Assembly (NCBI GenBank): GCA_934045905.1
Contig: OW203768.1
Location: 36,981,060 to 37,045,059, forward strand
Length of the DNA stretch: 64,000 bases
DNA from: Leuctra nigra
Taxonomy: Eukaryota > Arthropoda > Insecta > Plecoptera > Leuctridae
Reading direction: 5' to 3'
The translations under genes were made by a program, and so were the position numbers. This document shows, piece by piece, positions 34,601 to 48,463 of this stretch. The notes beneath the pieces were generated by a model that searched no databases, was not told where the DNA came from, and saw only the letters and a program-made list of their open reading frames with translations. Position 1 is the stretch's first letter; the number at the start of each line of letters is the position of its first letter.

Positions 34601-37600
34601 GATTAAAACACATGGACGTGATATGCCCATTGGAATATTCAAGCCAGCTATTGGTAAGTGAAGTGAATGACGTAAATCAATTGTAAGCAGGATAATTTAG
34701 TGGCTATAGGGAATTGGACTGCCTTCACTCTACCGATCCCTCAATATTAGATGATGATGTGAAGACATATTATAATCTGTTGCAACGTCTAGTCTACTTG
34801 ATCAAAAAACCACACCACAATATCCAACCAGGCAAACAAACCCTTATTGATTGCGTCAAAAACGATAGATATAAATAAAATGACCTGTACCTAAAGCAAT
34901 TTAATTTTGAAAGGCGATACAAACGTATCAACAACTTTTACTCCTTTGACGATGCGCCATTGTGTAGGAGGTCAAGTTTGTTGAGTGAGATGTTAGCCTC
35001 CTGCGCCCTGTTGGCTTAACGTCCCATCCGAAGGACGGTGAAACGCCCGTCGAGAGACTGAAAACAGGTGTAGTGGGTCGTAACACTAACCACTATTCAC
35101 CCCAGTCTAACCCAACGGCAGGAAGTAGCAAGCACGAGTTGAATGGTCCCATCCAACTGCTGACCGCGCTAAACGTTGCTTAAGGTGGCTCATCAAATAG
35201 GGCATAGTCTCAGATTTTCATAATTTTTTGTCTACTTATTGATAATCACGCCAAACACAATCATTGAAAAAAATAAACATTTCTCGTTTCTATAGTTTCT
35301 GAGATAAATTGAGTTTTCTTCCCGTGTTATCTTTATGTCAGACAAGTAAAATCGTGTCACGTTTAGGCTAATAATGTAGATCTAATTTTTATTTTATGAT
35401 AGAGAGTTATACATTCTGTTAGGAAAAAAACTGAAAATAATACCAACGTGTGCTATTTTAAAAGTTACAAACAAAAAAATAAATGATTTCCCTATACCTC
35501 CTGTGTTAAAGTTATGTTCATTCTTGGAAAGTAATAAATTAAAACCTCGCTATAAGACAGGAGTTGCAAATTAAATTTAATTTAATGATTCTTTTATACT
35601 TAAATATAGCTGAAATGTTGGAAAAAGTAATTCGCATGAGGGTAATTTCAAAAAATAAATATTTTTGAATTTTCGAACGGTTGAGTCACGTTAACATCCT
35701 GACTAGAACATGGTATCCAATACACCAGCCGTTGGGCTAAAAATTACTATACCTACCTATGTCATAAATATTTGCTTATTTGCTATTTGCATCAATATTT
35801 ACCTGAGGAAAATGTTCCGACTAATGCCATCTTCCCCACAGTGATCTGCACCGCAAAAGAGCCCGTGCCGGGTTGGTGTGACAACTTGAACGGACCAATG
35901 GGCATGCTTGTCGGCTGTCAGGCGGGAGTGTTGAGGACCTTACAGGTTGACATGTCTTTGAACGCGAACTTGGTGTTCTGCGACTTGGCCATCAACGGCA
36001 TCATCGCAGCAGCCTGGGACGTCGGAGACAATAGGTGCGTTGGCTTCTCAATCATTGGAATTATTTAAAGGCAAGCAACCACTCGCAGCAGACGTGATTG
36101 GTCAGGAAAAACGCAAATGGCAAATTCCCTCTCTGTCAAGAAGAGTTTAATAATAATTACAAAATTCTTTAAACATGAACTTATGATCTATTCGTTTATT
36201 TGTAGACATTTGCTAATTTGCTTAAAGTGATATCACGAATATATTACCCAAGACTTGAAACCCCTTGAATTCCCGAGGATTTTCAGTGCTGGTGGTAAAT
36301 GCATTTTTTTTTTCTTTCTTGATATTGACCCTGAAAAGGACTTTTGGCGACGTTACGTTGATTCTATTTCCCTTGAAACTTAGTTCGATGGTAATATAAA
36401 TATGTATCTTCTTATTCATCTGATTATTCACACAGTATGTGTACTTTAATTATTGGAACTCATCAGGCGCGTACGAACTACTTTCATCATGGGGGGGGGG
36501 GGGGATTGCGCCACCCGGAAGGGGGGTCTGGAGGGCGAAGCCCCCAGTTTTAGCCCCGCAGGGCGTTTTTTAGGATTAAAACCTGTTTAAAGTGATTCTG
36601 GGACTTTAAAATGCCCAAACTGAAGCAAAAAACCCTTCAACTGTTGCCTCGTAGGGCATTTTTTCGAATATAAACATTTTAATTTTGATTCTGGGATGCT
36701 AAACTGCTCAAATTGCAACAAATAACTCTCTATATTTTCCCCGCAGGGCGATTTTTTTTTAGAATTTAAACAATTTTTAAGTGATTTTTGGACAGTTAAC
36801 TTAATTTTGTATGGTGAATGGGGGGTCAGCCTGCTCGAGTGGGGGGGGGGGGAATAAGCCCCCCCATCCCCCCCTTCCTACGCGCCTAGAACTCATAGAG
36901 ACTCCATCCATTTAGAACTTCAATTGTCTATCCCACACTAATATTCAAAGGAGCTGCGCTCACGGAAAAATATCAATTATTGAAATTTAAATCTACTTAG
37001 ATTCTGCACAACACGCTATACAAATTGGATTTTCGAAAAAGACAGATAATATTAATTCAGGAGACACATTAGAATGAACAGTGAAACTTTTTGGTCACAA
37101 AAATTTAGTAGTATTACCGGGATAATTGTCTCCTTTCACAAACAAGCACCAATATTACTACCACTTGGATCCATGGTAAATGCAATAACCATGTCTGTCT
37201 TTACTGCTACAGAACGAAGGGCGTTTGTGTGTACAATTACGCAAATTCGCACAGAAATTCAATAACATGGGGGAGATTCATGAACTACGGTTTCAAGTAC
37301 AGTTCTGAGACCCCAATACTTGCGGCTATATGGTACCGCATGATGGTGACAACCAAGTACTGGTTCCTCGCCCAGATCTACCGGTTCTTCCTTCACACAG
37401 TTCCAGGAGTACTTATGGATGTGGGACTTTACCTCACAGGAAGCAATCCACAGTAAGAACAAAAACAATATATTTATCATGATTGATTCAGATAGGATAA
37501 GTGCATATTGATTATTTTAAGAGACACTTCTAGTATGGTAAGGTACCAGCGGATAGTAGATACAGACGGACATACAATTTTAAGAAATATGGCTTTCCCT

Positions 37601-40600
37601 TATGACCTAGGGTAGGTGGTTGTGATTAAATACGAACTGCAGAAGGTTCTTGGTACAATGTGGGCACATCATGAAGACATTTTGTTTACCCCTATGCATA
37701 GGGGTACAAAATGTACACATTTTGACCAATACTAGAAATCCGACCTTCCGGCGTTACCAAGTCGTCTTCGGGTACAAAACTCCTTCCTGCCGCTGACCTG
37801 TTGCACACTTACAGAACAGAGCATTTATTATAAATTTTCACTCACTCGCTGACTCTCGACGTAGCAGGACGTGGATTCGTACGCCCTTCAAACTGAGGTT
37901 ACCGGTGATAAAACTTGCTCGAATTCTGTATTACACTATTCGCGCTGGACTATTCCGTGAGTACGAAAATATTAAATATTAAGTTACATTATAAGTTACA
38001 TTATAACCAATAGACGATTAAAATAGTAATTAGTTGTAGCTATAGCAACTGCTCTGCCTCGCTTCGATCACTGCATAGCAGGGAGGCGAAGCAGAGCCTC
38101 GGGGCTAATAGTTGCGACGCGTTACGATGGAAAAACAAGAACTAATGGATACTGAAAGCTCCTCCAAGAGGAAGCTAAGAGACATACCGATGCAGCCTAA
38201 AGACATAAGTCATCTTATTGATGATCTTCATCCAACGGACAATTCCGATTCAGATAGCTTTGATGAAAGCATAAGCCGCGTGGCAAAGGTAAACAAAACA
38301 GATCTCCCACCTACCAAGCCAGTCGCCCAACAGGTCACGCAACAGGTCATACAACAGGTCACAGCACCGGTCCATCCACAAGGAGCAAAGGACATAAGCA
38401 AAAACAAATCACAGCCGATAACAGCTATATTTCCGGAAAATACTCGTTATGCGACGTTCGCTCGCCGTCTCGCAGGCCAGCTCAAGTACCCACCCCTCCT
38501 CTCCCGCCGCGGCAGTGAAGGAGGCGCAACGCGTTGCTCAATCGCTACGCAAAGCGTAGACGATTACCGAACCACTATATCATTTCTGGAGAAAGAGAAA
38601 ATTGAATTCTTTGTCTTTTCAAAAGATCACGAGAAAACTCAAAAAGTAGTTATCCGAGACTTAGATCCTCTCAGCAACACCGACGACATTAAAGCCGAAC
38701 TTGTCACATTGGGCTATGCACCCACACGCGTCTCTCAACTCCGACAGATGAGGACAAAAGCTCCTCTCCCGCTCTTTCTTGTTGAACTTCTCGACAAAGA
38801 TAACACACCGGAAATATATGAACTTCGCGAGATGCTCTACCAAAAGGTAAAGGTTGAAGTTTATCGCGGTATAAACGGCCCTCGACAATGCCATAAATGC
38901 CAGCGGTTTGGCCACGTCTCCGGATGCTGCAGCGCCAATGCCCGCTGTGTCAAATGCGGGGGAAGTCACCTCACTCGTGACTGCGTGAAGAGCTCAGAGT
39001 CTGAGGGAAAGTGCGCCAACTGCAGTGAAACACACACAGCGAACTATAGAGGATGTCGCATCTTCAAAGCAGTGACGAAGGCCTTTAAACACCGCCAACA
39101 AAACTCACGTGAGTACCATGCAGACGTAGCTGCTGCACCAAGCCGTTACATCCCAGCTCCACCCCCGAACTTCAACGCCTGGACTCAGCAACATTACATC
39201 AACCCCAGTAACAACGTGACTTCTCCAAATATCAACGTGGCTTCTCCAAATACTTCTCAGCAATCCAATCCACCACGGACTAGCAGTCAACCTCAACATG
39301 CCAGATACTGGACTCCTCTAGCGCTTAGAGCAAACCAGACTGCAAACAAAAAACAACAATCTGTAACGAAGCACCAACCTCGGGAAGGAGACAAGACCAC
39401 AAGTGATACCCGCCAGACTGCCAAACTATCTTCCTTCACCCCCGGCTCGAGCGGTGGGACGATGGAAGAACCCTGGGATGATAGAGGAACTAATATGACT
39501 AACACCAAACATTCTAGCAACCCAGACTTTCCTGGCCTCATTCAGAAAGGTATGGCTCTTCTGAAATCAAGATTGAGTGCGAAATCCAACACTGACATTA
39601 TAGCACTTCAACGCCCAATTCTACTATTTATAACTGAAATTCTAGAGTTGCTGGCTTCCGATTTTCAAAGATTGAACTTTTAATTCGACGGTGTCACCTC
39701 GGCCCTCGACTAGACGAATTCTGCATTGGAACTCCAATGGCATCCTGCAATCAAAGCTAGAGTTCGAAAACCTACTATCCACCGAAGATATAGATATAGC
39801 ACTTATAAACGAGTCTTTCCTCAAACCCCAAAAACCATTCAAAATACATACGTATGCGTCTATCGTAATGATAGAATTAACTCTCCGAAGGGAGGGACAG
39901 CCATTGTCATTAGAAGCTCCATTAAACACCACGTTATCAAGCTGCCTCAACTACTATCTCTCGAAGCAACAGGCATTTAAGTCCACCTGAACGGTAGAAT
40001 AATAACACTAATCGCAGCCTACAAGCCGCCCAGCATCAAACTGTGTGTGAAAGACATATCTTCCCTACTCAGACTAGGACCTAAAGTATTCATTGTCGGT
40101 GACTTAAACTCGAAACACATGGCTTGGCACAGCAGACTAAACAACGCCAGGGGAAAGCTCCTATTCGACCACTCCAATGAACATCTGTACACAGTTATTG
40201 CTCCTGCCACTCCAACGTATTATCCACACAACGTCAAGCAAAGGCCTGATGTGCTGGACATAGCCATCACTAACGGAGTTGACCAAACGTTCAATATTAC
40301 CGTCCTCGAGAAGCTTAACTCTGATCATCTCCCAGTCTTAATTGAGATTTATGGGAACACTACAAACTATTCACTTAACCCCATATTAGACTTTAAACGA
40401 GCCAATTGGGAATCTTTTCAAACAGACGTCACGAATGAGGTTAGGGTTGCCAACTTTACAAGAATTGATTTCCGGACAATGTAGTTCTAAAATACTCTGG
40501 GAGTAAAATATCCTCACAATTCGGTATTTTGGGGAAACACGTATTCGCACGAAAATACGATCTCGCAGGAAATCAATGGGGGGTCTGGGGTGAGGGCCCC

Positions 40601-43600
40601 CCATCACCATGCGGGTTCGGGCCGCACGGGCCCGGGAAAATTTTGAATTTCGAAAGTGTATTTGGGTCATTTTCATGCGTTCTGGACTTCAATATTTGGC
40701 GATTTCATATTTGGGAACTTTGAAAATTTCTTTACAATTATAGCAAAAAGACTTGAATTTAACTCTATAATAATATGGAATGTTCTCATAATATTATTTC
40801 CTTGAAGTTGAAATTGATAAATATGTAGTAAAAATTTAAAATAATGGGCGAAAGTGAACTAAGTAAACATACTTTGCAAAAGTTATGACATTGATTATTG
40901 AATTATAGCGTTAGTTTCATGGAACAATTAAATAATTTCGGACATTATGCTGTCTGGAATGAGGTAATTCCGACATCCGGACAATATTGTCCAATTCTGG
41001 AGTGTCCGGAGAAATTCCGGACAGTTGGCAACCCTAAATGAGGTTGTAACATGTAAACTGAGGGAGGGCGGCCGCCCGAGGTCAACCGGTCATACAACCC
41101 CTCACGCGCTCGAGCAGGGGCTCGGGAGTGGTTGACCGGCGAGCGACGGAACTGGTTGTGTTGTGTGTTGTCAGAGAGAGAGACGTTTCTAGAAGCCGAC
41201 GCAGGCAACTGATTTTTGTACAGAGAAAGAGTGTTGATGATTATTATTTGTCGGACTGTCTTACGACGACTTGTGCTGTGGGATTAAGAGTTATTAAAAG
41301 TGTTGTTCAAGTGTGATTGTGTTCAAGGTGTTTGTTTTACGAGCTTCGTGCTTCCTCGTACCCCAGAAGCACGTGGCGCCCATCCCCGTCCGCCAGCGTT
41401 CCCCCACCCACCCCATTCCACCGTTAAGAAGGGGCAAACGTTATAACTGGCGCCCGACGTGGGACCGAAATTTTGAAAATGGATTACACACGACTGACGC
41501 GTGACGAGATCGAGTATGAGTTGAAGATACGCGGACTAGGCGAGGGACTGACCACCGTTGCCGAAATGAAAACCGTCCTCGCCCAGGCCCTCAAGACCGA
41601 GAAGGAGGGGAAGAGCACCTGCCCGCAAGAAACCACTCTGGATCCGGAAGAGGAGCTTGAAACGTGCAAGATGAAAATAGCGGACCTGAATACAGCGATT
41701 ACCAACTACAGCGGTTCGTCCAAGGCGGATTCGGAGTACAAACGAATAGAAACACGTTTGGGACACATCTTGCGCCGGCTCGGAAGGGTGAGTGCACTCA
41801 TCGCGGACGTGTGTACAAGACGAACGGAGCTGATTCAGGAAGCAGCCAAGTGCGGGGACAAGCTTAAGGAAAAACTGCTTTCAGACCCGTTAGCTATATT
41901 GGCGGCCAATAAAACGTTGTCAGATGCCTTGGCTAAGTTAGCAACCGGCGAGACCAGTGCCAGGAAAAAGTATGTTCCAGCCAGAGACTGGGGAGTTACC
42001 TTTACGGGGGACGGCCGTGGGTTGAGTGTAAGCGCCTTCCTGGAACGCATAGAAGAATTATGTGAGTCCAGACTACGATCGAAGGAAGACTTACTAGTGG
42101 AAGCAATGGATTTATTCGACGGCTCAGCATTAGTATGGTACCGATCCATTAGGCGGCAGCTCGGCTCCTGGGAAGACCTCACGCAAAAACTACGAGAAGA
42201 GTTCCTATCACCCGACTATGACGAGGAGTTACTCGACGAAATTAAGAAGCGAACTCAAGGACCGGAGGAAACCATTGGAATCTACGTCGCCTTCATGAGG
42301 AACTACATGGCGCGGCTGCAGACACCTTTGGCCGAATCCGTCCAGCTAAGTATAATTCGGAAAAACTTAGACCCGTTTTATGTGGACAGGTTAAGTTTGC
42401 AGCAGATCGAGTCCGTGGCCGACCTTCTTAGCCTGGGACGGAAGCTGGAGTACAGCCGGCAACGGGTACGCAAATTTCAGCATCCCGTGCAGCAGAAGGA
42501 TTCTATCGAACCTGACCTGGCCTACCATGGACGCCGAAGACTGCCAGATCGTCCAGGCCCGAACGTCGGTGCGGTACAGGAAGAGAATCTAGCGGACGTC
42601 TCCACAGCGACCTCGAGAGGCAGCAGAGGGCCATGTTGGAACTGTCAAGGTACCGACCACACCTATCGCGATTGTTTGGCAAAAAGGTCAGTGTTCTGTT
42701 ATGGTTGTGGTGCAGCAAACGTTTTGAAGCCAAATTGTATCCCTTGCCGTGAACGTGCGGGAAAAGCAGCAGCGGGTCGAGTGTAGGGCGGACTCCTCCT
42801 GCAAAGCTGATATGTTCGCCTCCTAACGAAGAGTGGTGTGACTGGTTAGACGTGGTAGCCAATCATAGTCTTCGAGCCAAGCTGGACCATATCCTGGCAT
42901 CGGCAGGGAATGATAGTCGGCCTAGCCTGAAGGTACACGTGTTGGGGATAGCAATGCAGGGTCTTCTGGATTCCGGAGCATCAAGAACGATTCTTGGTCG
43001 GGGCGGCTGGGAGAAGATCAAAGCACTTCATCCTCCTCTTCGGAAAATGGAAGCAGGTATGGTGCGCGTTGCTGATGGACGTTCTTGTCAAGTGTTAGGA
43101 GAGGCTGATCTGCCGATTGAATTAGATGGGAGAGTAAAAGTTTTACCAATTTTGGTAGTCCCATTACTGGAGCGTGCCTTATACTTAGGGATCGACTTTT
43201 GGAAGACAATGAGGTTTGTCCCCGATGTAGCGCAGGGTACCTGGACCTTTAGTGATAGTGGAGAAATACCCCGGGTAGCCGAGTGTACTCAAATCAAGGA
43301 CAGACTCTCACCCAAGGAAAGAATTCAGTTGGAGAAGATGGTGACAGATTTGATGGCTCTCCCACAGGATAAGCTAGGGGTAACAGGTTTAGTGCATCAT
43401 AAGATCGATACAGGAGATGCGGCTCCCATCAAACAACGGTACTACCCTTATTCACCGGTCATACAGAAGCAGATTAATAAGGAACTCGACGAAATGTTAA
43501 GGGACGGAGTAGTCGAACCTTCAACCAGTGCATGGAGTTCACCTATTATGCTAGTAGAGAAACCAGATTCCAAGGCCTTTAGGGTATGCATAGACTTCAG

Positions 43601-46600
43601 AAGAGTGAATGCAGTGACCAAACGTGACGCATATCCTTTGCCGTACGTGTCAGCTATCTTGGACCGGTTAAGGAATGCAACGTACATGTCCTCCCTAGAC
43701 CTGAAAACGGCGTATTGGCAAGTGCCCCTGGAAGAAGAGAGCAAGGAAAAGACGGCATTTGCAGTGGCGGGCCGGGGTCTTTTCCAATTCCGGCGGATGC
43801 CCTTCGGGTTGCATAATTCTCCAGCAACGTGGCAACGTTTAATAGACCGAGTATTAGGCCCAGAACTAGATCCCCACGTATTTGTGTATCTAGATGACGT
43901 GATAATTGTTACTCCTACTTTTGAAGCACACTTCGAGGTTCTACAGAAGGTGTTGCAGAAGTTGAAGGCGGCGGGCCTGACATTAAATAAGGACAAATGT
44001 CAATTTGGCCGTTCAGAGTTGAAGTACCTTGGGTACATGGTTGATGAGGGGGGTTTACGCGTGAACACTGAAAAGGTTACGGCGATGATTAACTACCCGA
44101 CGCCCAAGAATGTTACTGAAGTTAGACGTTTCATTGGACTGGCAAGTTGGTACCGACGTTTCGTACCAGATTTCGCCACGAAAATGGTACCACTGAATGA
44201 GTTGACTAAAGGGGTGCGAAAGGGCCAAAGAAATCCGCCCTGGAAGTGGGAGGAAAAGCATGATCTCGCTTTTCGACAAATCAAGAGCCATTTAGTAGAA
44301 GCTCCCCTCCTCACCTGTCCCGACTTCAACCGGCCATTTCTGATACAAACTGACGCTTCAGAAGTGGGTCTGGGAGCAGTTATCTCACAAGAGTTTGAAG
44401 ATGGAGAAAAGGTCATTGCGTATGCCAGCCGGTCATTGACAAAGAGTGAACGGGTCTACACCACCACGGAATTGGAGTGCTTAGCGGTGGTCTGGGCAGT
44501 GGAGAAATTTAGACCGTATGTGGAAGGCTCTCCATTCACAGTCATCACGGACCATCATTCCTTAATCTGGCTACATAACCTCAAAGACCCGAGAGGACGG
44601 CTCGCTCGTTGGGCGATTAGGCTGCAACAGTACTCGTTCGAAATTCTGCATAGACCCGGGAGGAACCATGCTGTACCGGATGCCTTGTCGAGATCCGTGG
44701 GACTTCTGGAGTCTATTGAAATCACCAAGGACGACCATGATGACTGGTATACGGCCCAACTCAAGAAAGTAAGGGATTATCCTCAAAATTATCCGAACTG
44801 GAAGGCTGAAGATGATAAGTTGTGGAAGCGTTTACTACGAAGAAAAAAACAGTTCCTACTAACTCCAGAAGACGAAGGCTGGAGGATGGTAGTTCCGAGA
44901 TCACTGCGGAAAAGTCTTCTAGTAGAATACCATGATCAGCCGACAGCCGGGCATCTGGGAACCTTTAAGACTATCAAGAGGATATCCGAAACGTACTACT
45001 GGCCAGGCATGGCCGCCGACATCAGTCGTTATGTCCAGAAGTGCAAGGTCTGCCAATCCCTCAAGCCTGTGCAACAACTACCAGCGGGGTTGATGGGAAG
45101 CCAACGGGAAGTCACCAATCCTTGGCAAATGATCTCCACAGATTTGATGGGCCCTTTCCCGGTTTCCTCTAAACAAAACCGGTTCCTGTTAGTGATTGCC
45201 GACTGTTTCACCAAATATACCTTACTCTTCCCGTTACGAACTGCAACTGCAGAGAAGATAGCCCAAATCATGGAGCATGAAGTGTTTCTCGTGTATGGAG
45301 CTCCCCAATATGTGATCTGCGACAACGGAACTCAGTACACCAGTAAACAGTTTGTGGATAAAGTTACCGGCTATGGGGGGAAAATCCTTTACAACCCAAA
45401 TTACCACCCGCAAGCGAACCCGACAGAGAGAATCAATCGCGTCCTGAAGACGATGATAGCGTCGTACGTGAAGGATAACCATCGGAGTTGGGACAAGAAT
45501 TTACCACAGTTGAGGCACGCCATCTGTACGGCGACACACGAAGCGACGGGTTTCACACCCGCTTTTCTCAACTTTGGCCGAGAACTCTTCTTGTCCGGGA
45601 CGTCGTACCGCAAGTTGGAAGAAGATGGTTACGCTCCGAGGATGGGTCCACGTGAACCTCGGGCCAAGCTATTAAAGGAACTTCCCGCACTCTACGCCGA
45701 GGTTACTGATAGACTCCAAAGAGCCCACGAGAAGAACAGCCGGATCTACAACCTCCGTCGCCGTCCACTGCAATTTCAACCAGGAGATGTTGTTTGGAGA
45801 AAGACTTTTCCCCAATCAGATGCCGCGCGCTACTTCACGGCGAAGTTAGCACCGAAGTATACGCGGTGCTTCATCCACAAGCGGGTGTCCAACCTAGTCT
45901 ACGAGCTGCGGGAGGAAGATGGGCGAGTACTTCCAACCAGGTGGCACGTACAAGATCTCAAGCCGGATGCGACGCCCGAAGCAGAAGATAATTTATAAAA
46001 TAAATTCTTAAAAGAGGAAAAGGTGGAGTTTGTAACATGTAAACTGAGGGAGGGCGGCCGCCCGAGGTCAACCGGTCATACAACCCCTCACGCGCTCGAG
46101 CAGGGGCTCGGGAGTGGTTGACCGGCGAGCGACGGAACTGGTTGTGTTGTGTGTTGTCAGAGAGAGAGACGTTTCTAGAAGCCGACGCAGGCAACTGATT
46201 TTTGTACAGAGAAAGAGTGTTGATGATTATTATTTGTCGGACTGTCTTACGACGACTTGTGCTGTGGGATTAAGAGTTATTAAAAGTGTTGTTCAAGTGT
46301 GATTGTGTTCAAGGTGTTTGTTTTACGAGCTTCGTGCTTCCTCGTACCCCAGAAGCACGTGGCGCCCATCCCCGTCCGCCAGCGTTCCCCCACCCACCCC
46401 ATTCCACCGTTAAGAAGGGGCAAACGTTATAAGGTAGACTGTTTCTCCTGCTTCGAAATTAAAAATGACACAGATTTGGATTCCCAAATAACCAAATTCA
46501 CAACTTGCTTACAAAATGCAATACACAATAATATCCCTACTAAAAAGCCCAGGAATTATCATCCTCTTCCCCCATATATCTTAAATATGATCTCAGTTAA

Positions 46601-48428
46601 AAACAAAATAAAATCAATATTTCTCAGATCACGCAGCAAAACAATCAAGACCATCCTCAACAAACAAATTAAAAACATCAAAACCGAAATTTCAGCCTAC
46701 AGACTGCAGACATGGGAAGACAAGCTGCGCACAATAAACCCTCAAGATAGATCAATCTGGAGACTCTCAGCAGCACTTACGCACAAGCCGATACACATTC
46801 CACCGCTTAAAACCGCAACTGGCACTGCTTACACAGATGAAGAAAAGGCGAATGCTCTTGCAGACTCACTAGAGCAAACGTTCCAACCCAACGACACGCC
46901 GAAGTGCGATCAGCACATCATAACCACGAACGCCAAAGTCGATCATTTCCTTGACAACACTCCGATAGACGTCGACTTCCATAGAACGACAAGCGAGGAA
47001 GTTGAGAAGATAATTAAAAGAATGCGGCTAAAGAAGGCCCCTGGTCCAGATAATATTCCTAATATAGTTTTAAAGAATCTGCCTCCTTTAGCTCTCTCAT
47101 ACGTAGCATATCTCATAAACAACATCATGATATTAATGCACTTTCCAACTTCATTCAAAGAAGCCAAGATAATTGCCTTTCCCAAACCGAACAAAGACCA
47201 CACCTTGCCTGAAAATCATCGGCCAATTAGCCTCCTGAGCTCTCTTAGTAAAATAGTAGAAAAAGTCATCCTTTCCAGGCTCAACGATCACCTCGCCAAG
47301 AAAAACATCTTAAGAAACGAGCAACATGGATTCAGAACCAAACACAGCACTGATCATCAGCTGATTCGGCTCACGGAATATATCTCTCGCGGCTTCAACA
47401 TCGAGCGTGCCACCGGCGCAGTCTTCCTTGATGTTGAAAAGGCTTTCGATAAAGTTTGGCACCAAGGCCTCATCAGCAAGTTAATAGATATTAAACTCCC
47501 CTCTCGCTACATACACCTCATTTAATCCTATCTCGATCACAGATTGTTCAAAGTCTGCATCAAAAGAGAATACTCCACTCCCAGAAAGATCAGAGCAGGT
47601 GTACCACAAGGGTCCATTCTGGGACCAACATTATTCAATATTTTCATTAATGATATACCACTACCTGATCAAGTTGCAATTGGAATCTACGCAGACGACG
47701 TAGTCATGTACTACAGATCAAAAATTCCACAATTCATTACCTTCAAACTTCAGGAAGCCCTTCTCACTCTCCAGCAGTGGTAAACCAAATGGCGAGTCAA
47801 AGTCAATGTCGGCAAATGCGAAGCGATTGCGTTCACTAGACGACCATCACTTAAACCCAGAACAAAACTCAAACTCTTCGACACCCACATAGAATGGAAA
47901 CCCACAGTTCGCTACCTAGGAGTCCACCTAGATACCAAGCTCACTTACAGCCGCCACCTCCTCCTAGTTACCAACAAAGCATACGGAAAACTATCAGAGC
48001 TCTATCCCATCATCAACAGAAAATCAGCCATTAGCTTCAAGAAAGGTCTCCTTCTCTACAAATCACTTATTCGACCAATTATGACATTTGCCCCTGCAGT
48101 CTGGGGAGGAGCTGCAAAAACCCACATCAAACGCCTGCAAATCCTACAAAACAAAGTCCTCAGAATAATCACCAAAGCTCCTCTCTACACTTAAAACGTC
48201 AACTTACACAAGGACCTGGGCATATAGACCCCATCAAGACGTTCATAACGAAGATAGCAGCTAAATTCTACTACAAGAGTGGCAAATCAACTAACCCCCT
48301 CATCAAAAACCTTGGTAACTACTCTGACAATCCAGCTCAATACAAGATGCCAACATCCATATTTTCAACTTCCTACCATCCTATTACATTCATAGAACCA
48401 CTCCAAAATAAAAAATAATAAAACATTA

Positions 48429-48463
<35 letters not shown>

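Larger units (their letters stand above)
41045..46431 (+). mobile_element. Ty3/Gypsy LTR retrotransposon, intact, identical LTRs
   Basis: Complete 5387-bp element: two 401-bp LTRs that look identical, primer-binding site, gag, pol in a -1 frame, polypurine tract, and the 4-bp duplication AGGT at 41041-41044 and 46432-46435. Domain order protease, RT, RNase H, integrase identifies the Gypsy group. There is no env: pol ends 32 bp before the 3' LTR. It is sense to the FAR gene, in its 12-kb intron. GC content is higher than the surrounding intron. Confidence 0.97.
37740..48461 (+). mobile_element. Second Jockey-type LINE, split by a hAT MITE and an LTR retrotransposon
   Basis: ORF1 and the endonuclease end of ORF2 lie at 38127-40441; the RT end resumes at 46436 and runs to a 28-base poly-A (48434-48461). 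The gap is filled by two younger insertions. The 5' boundary is approximate. ORF2 carries a frameshift near 39850 and stops near 47523, 47781 and 48192, so the copy is dead. It lies in the FAR intron in sense orientation. Confidence 0.85.

Noticed and set aside
41128..41316. 62-residue frame in the LTR (and its copy at 46114-46302)
   Set aside because: It lies wholly in LTR sequence, shows no domain and is duplicated only because the LTRs are.
42503..45613. Many minus-strand frames under pol
   Set aside because: Shadows of the open Gypsy pol frame, no recognisable domains.
45998..46031. Possible envelope gene (errantivirus-like)
   Set aside because: Only 32 bases separate pol from the 3' LTR, so there is no room for env.
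46299..47525. 408-residue frame joining LTR sequence to reverse transcriptase
   Set aside because: Chimera of the 3' LTR and interrupted LINE ORF2; not a real gene.
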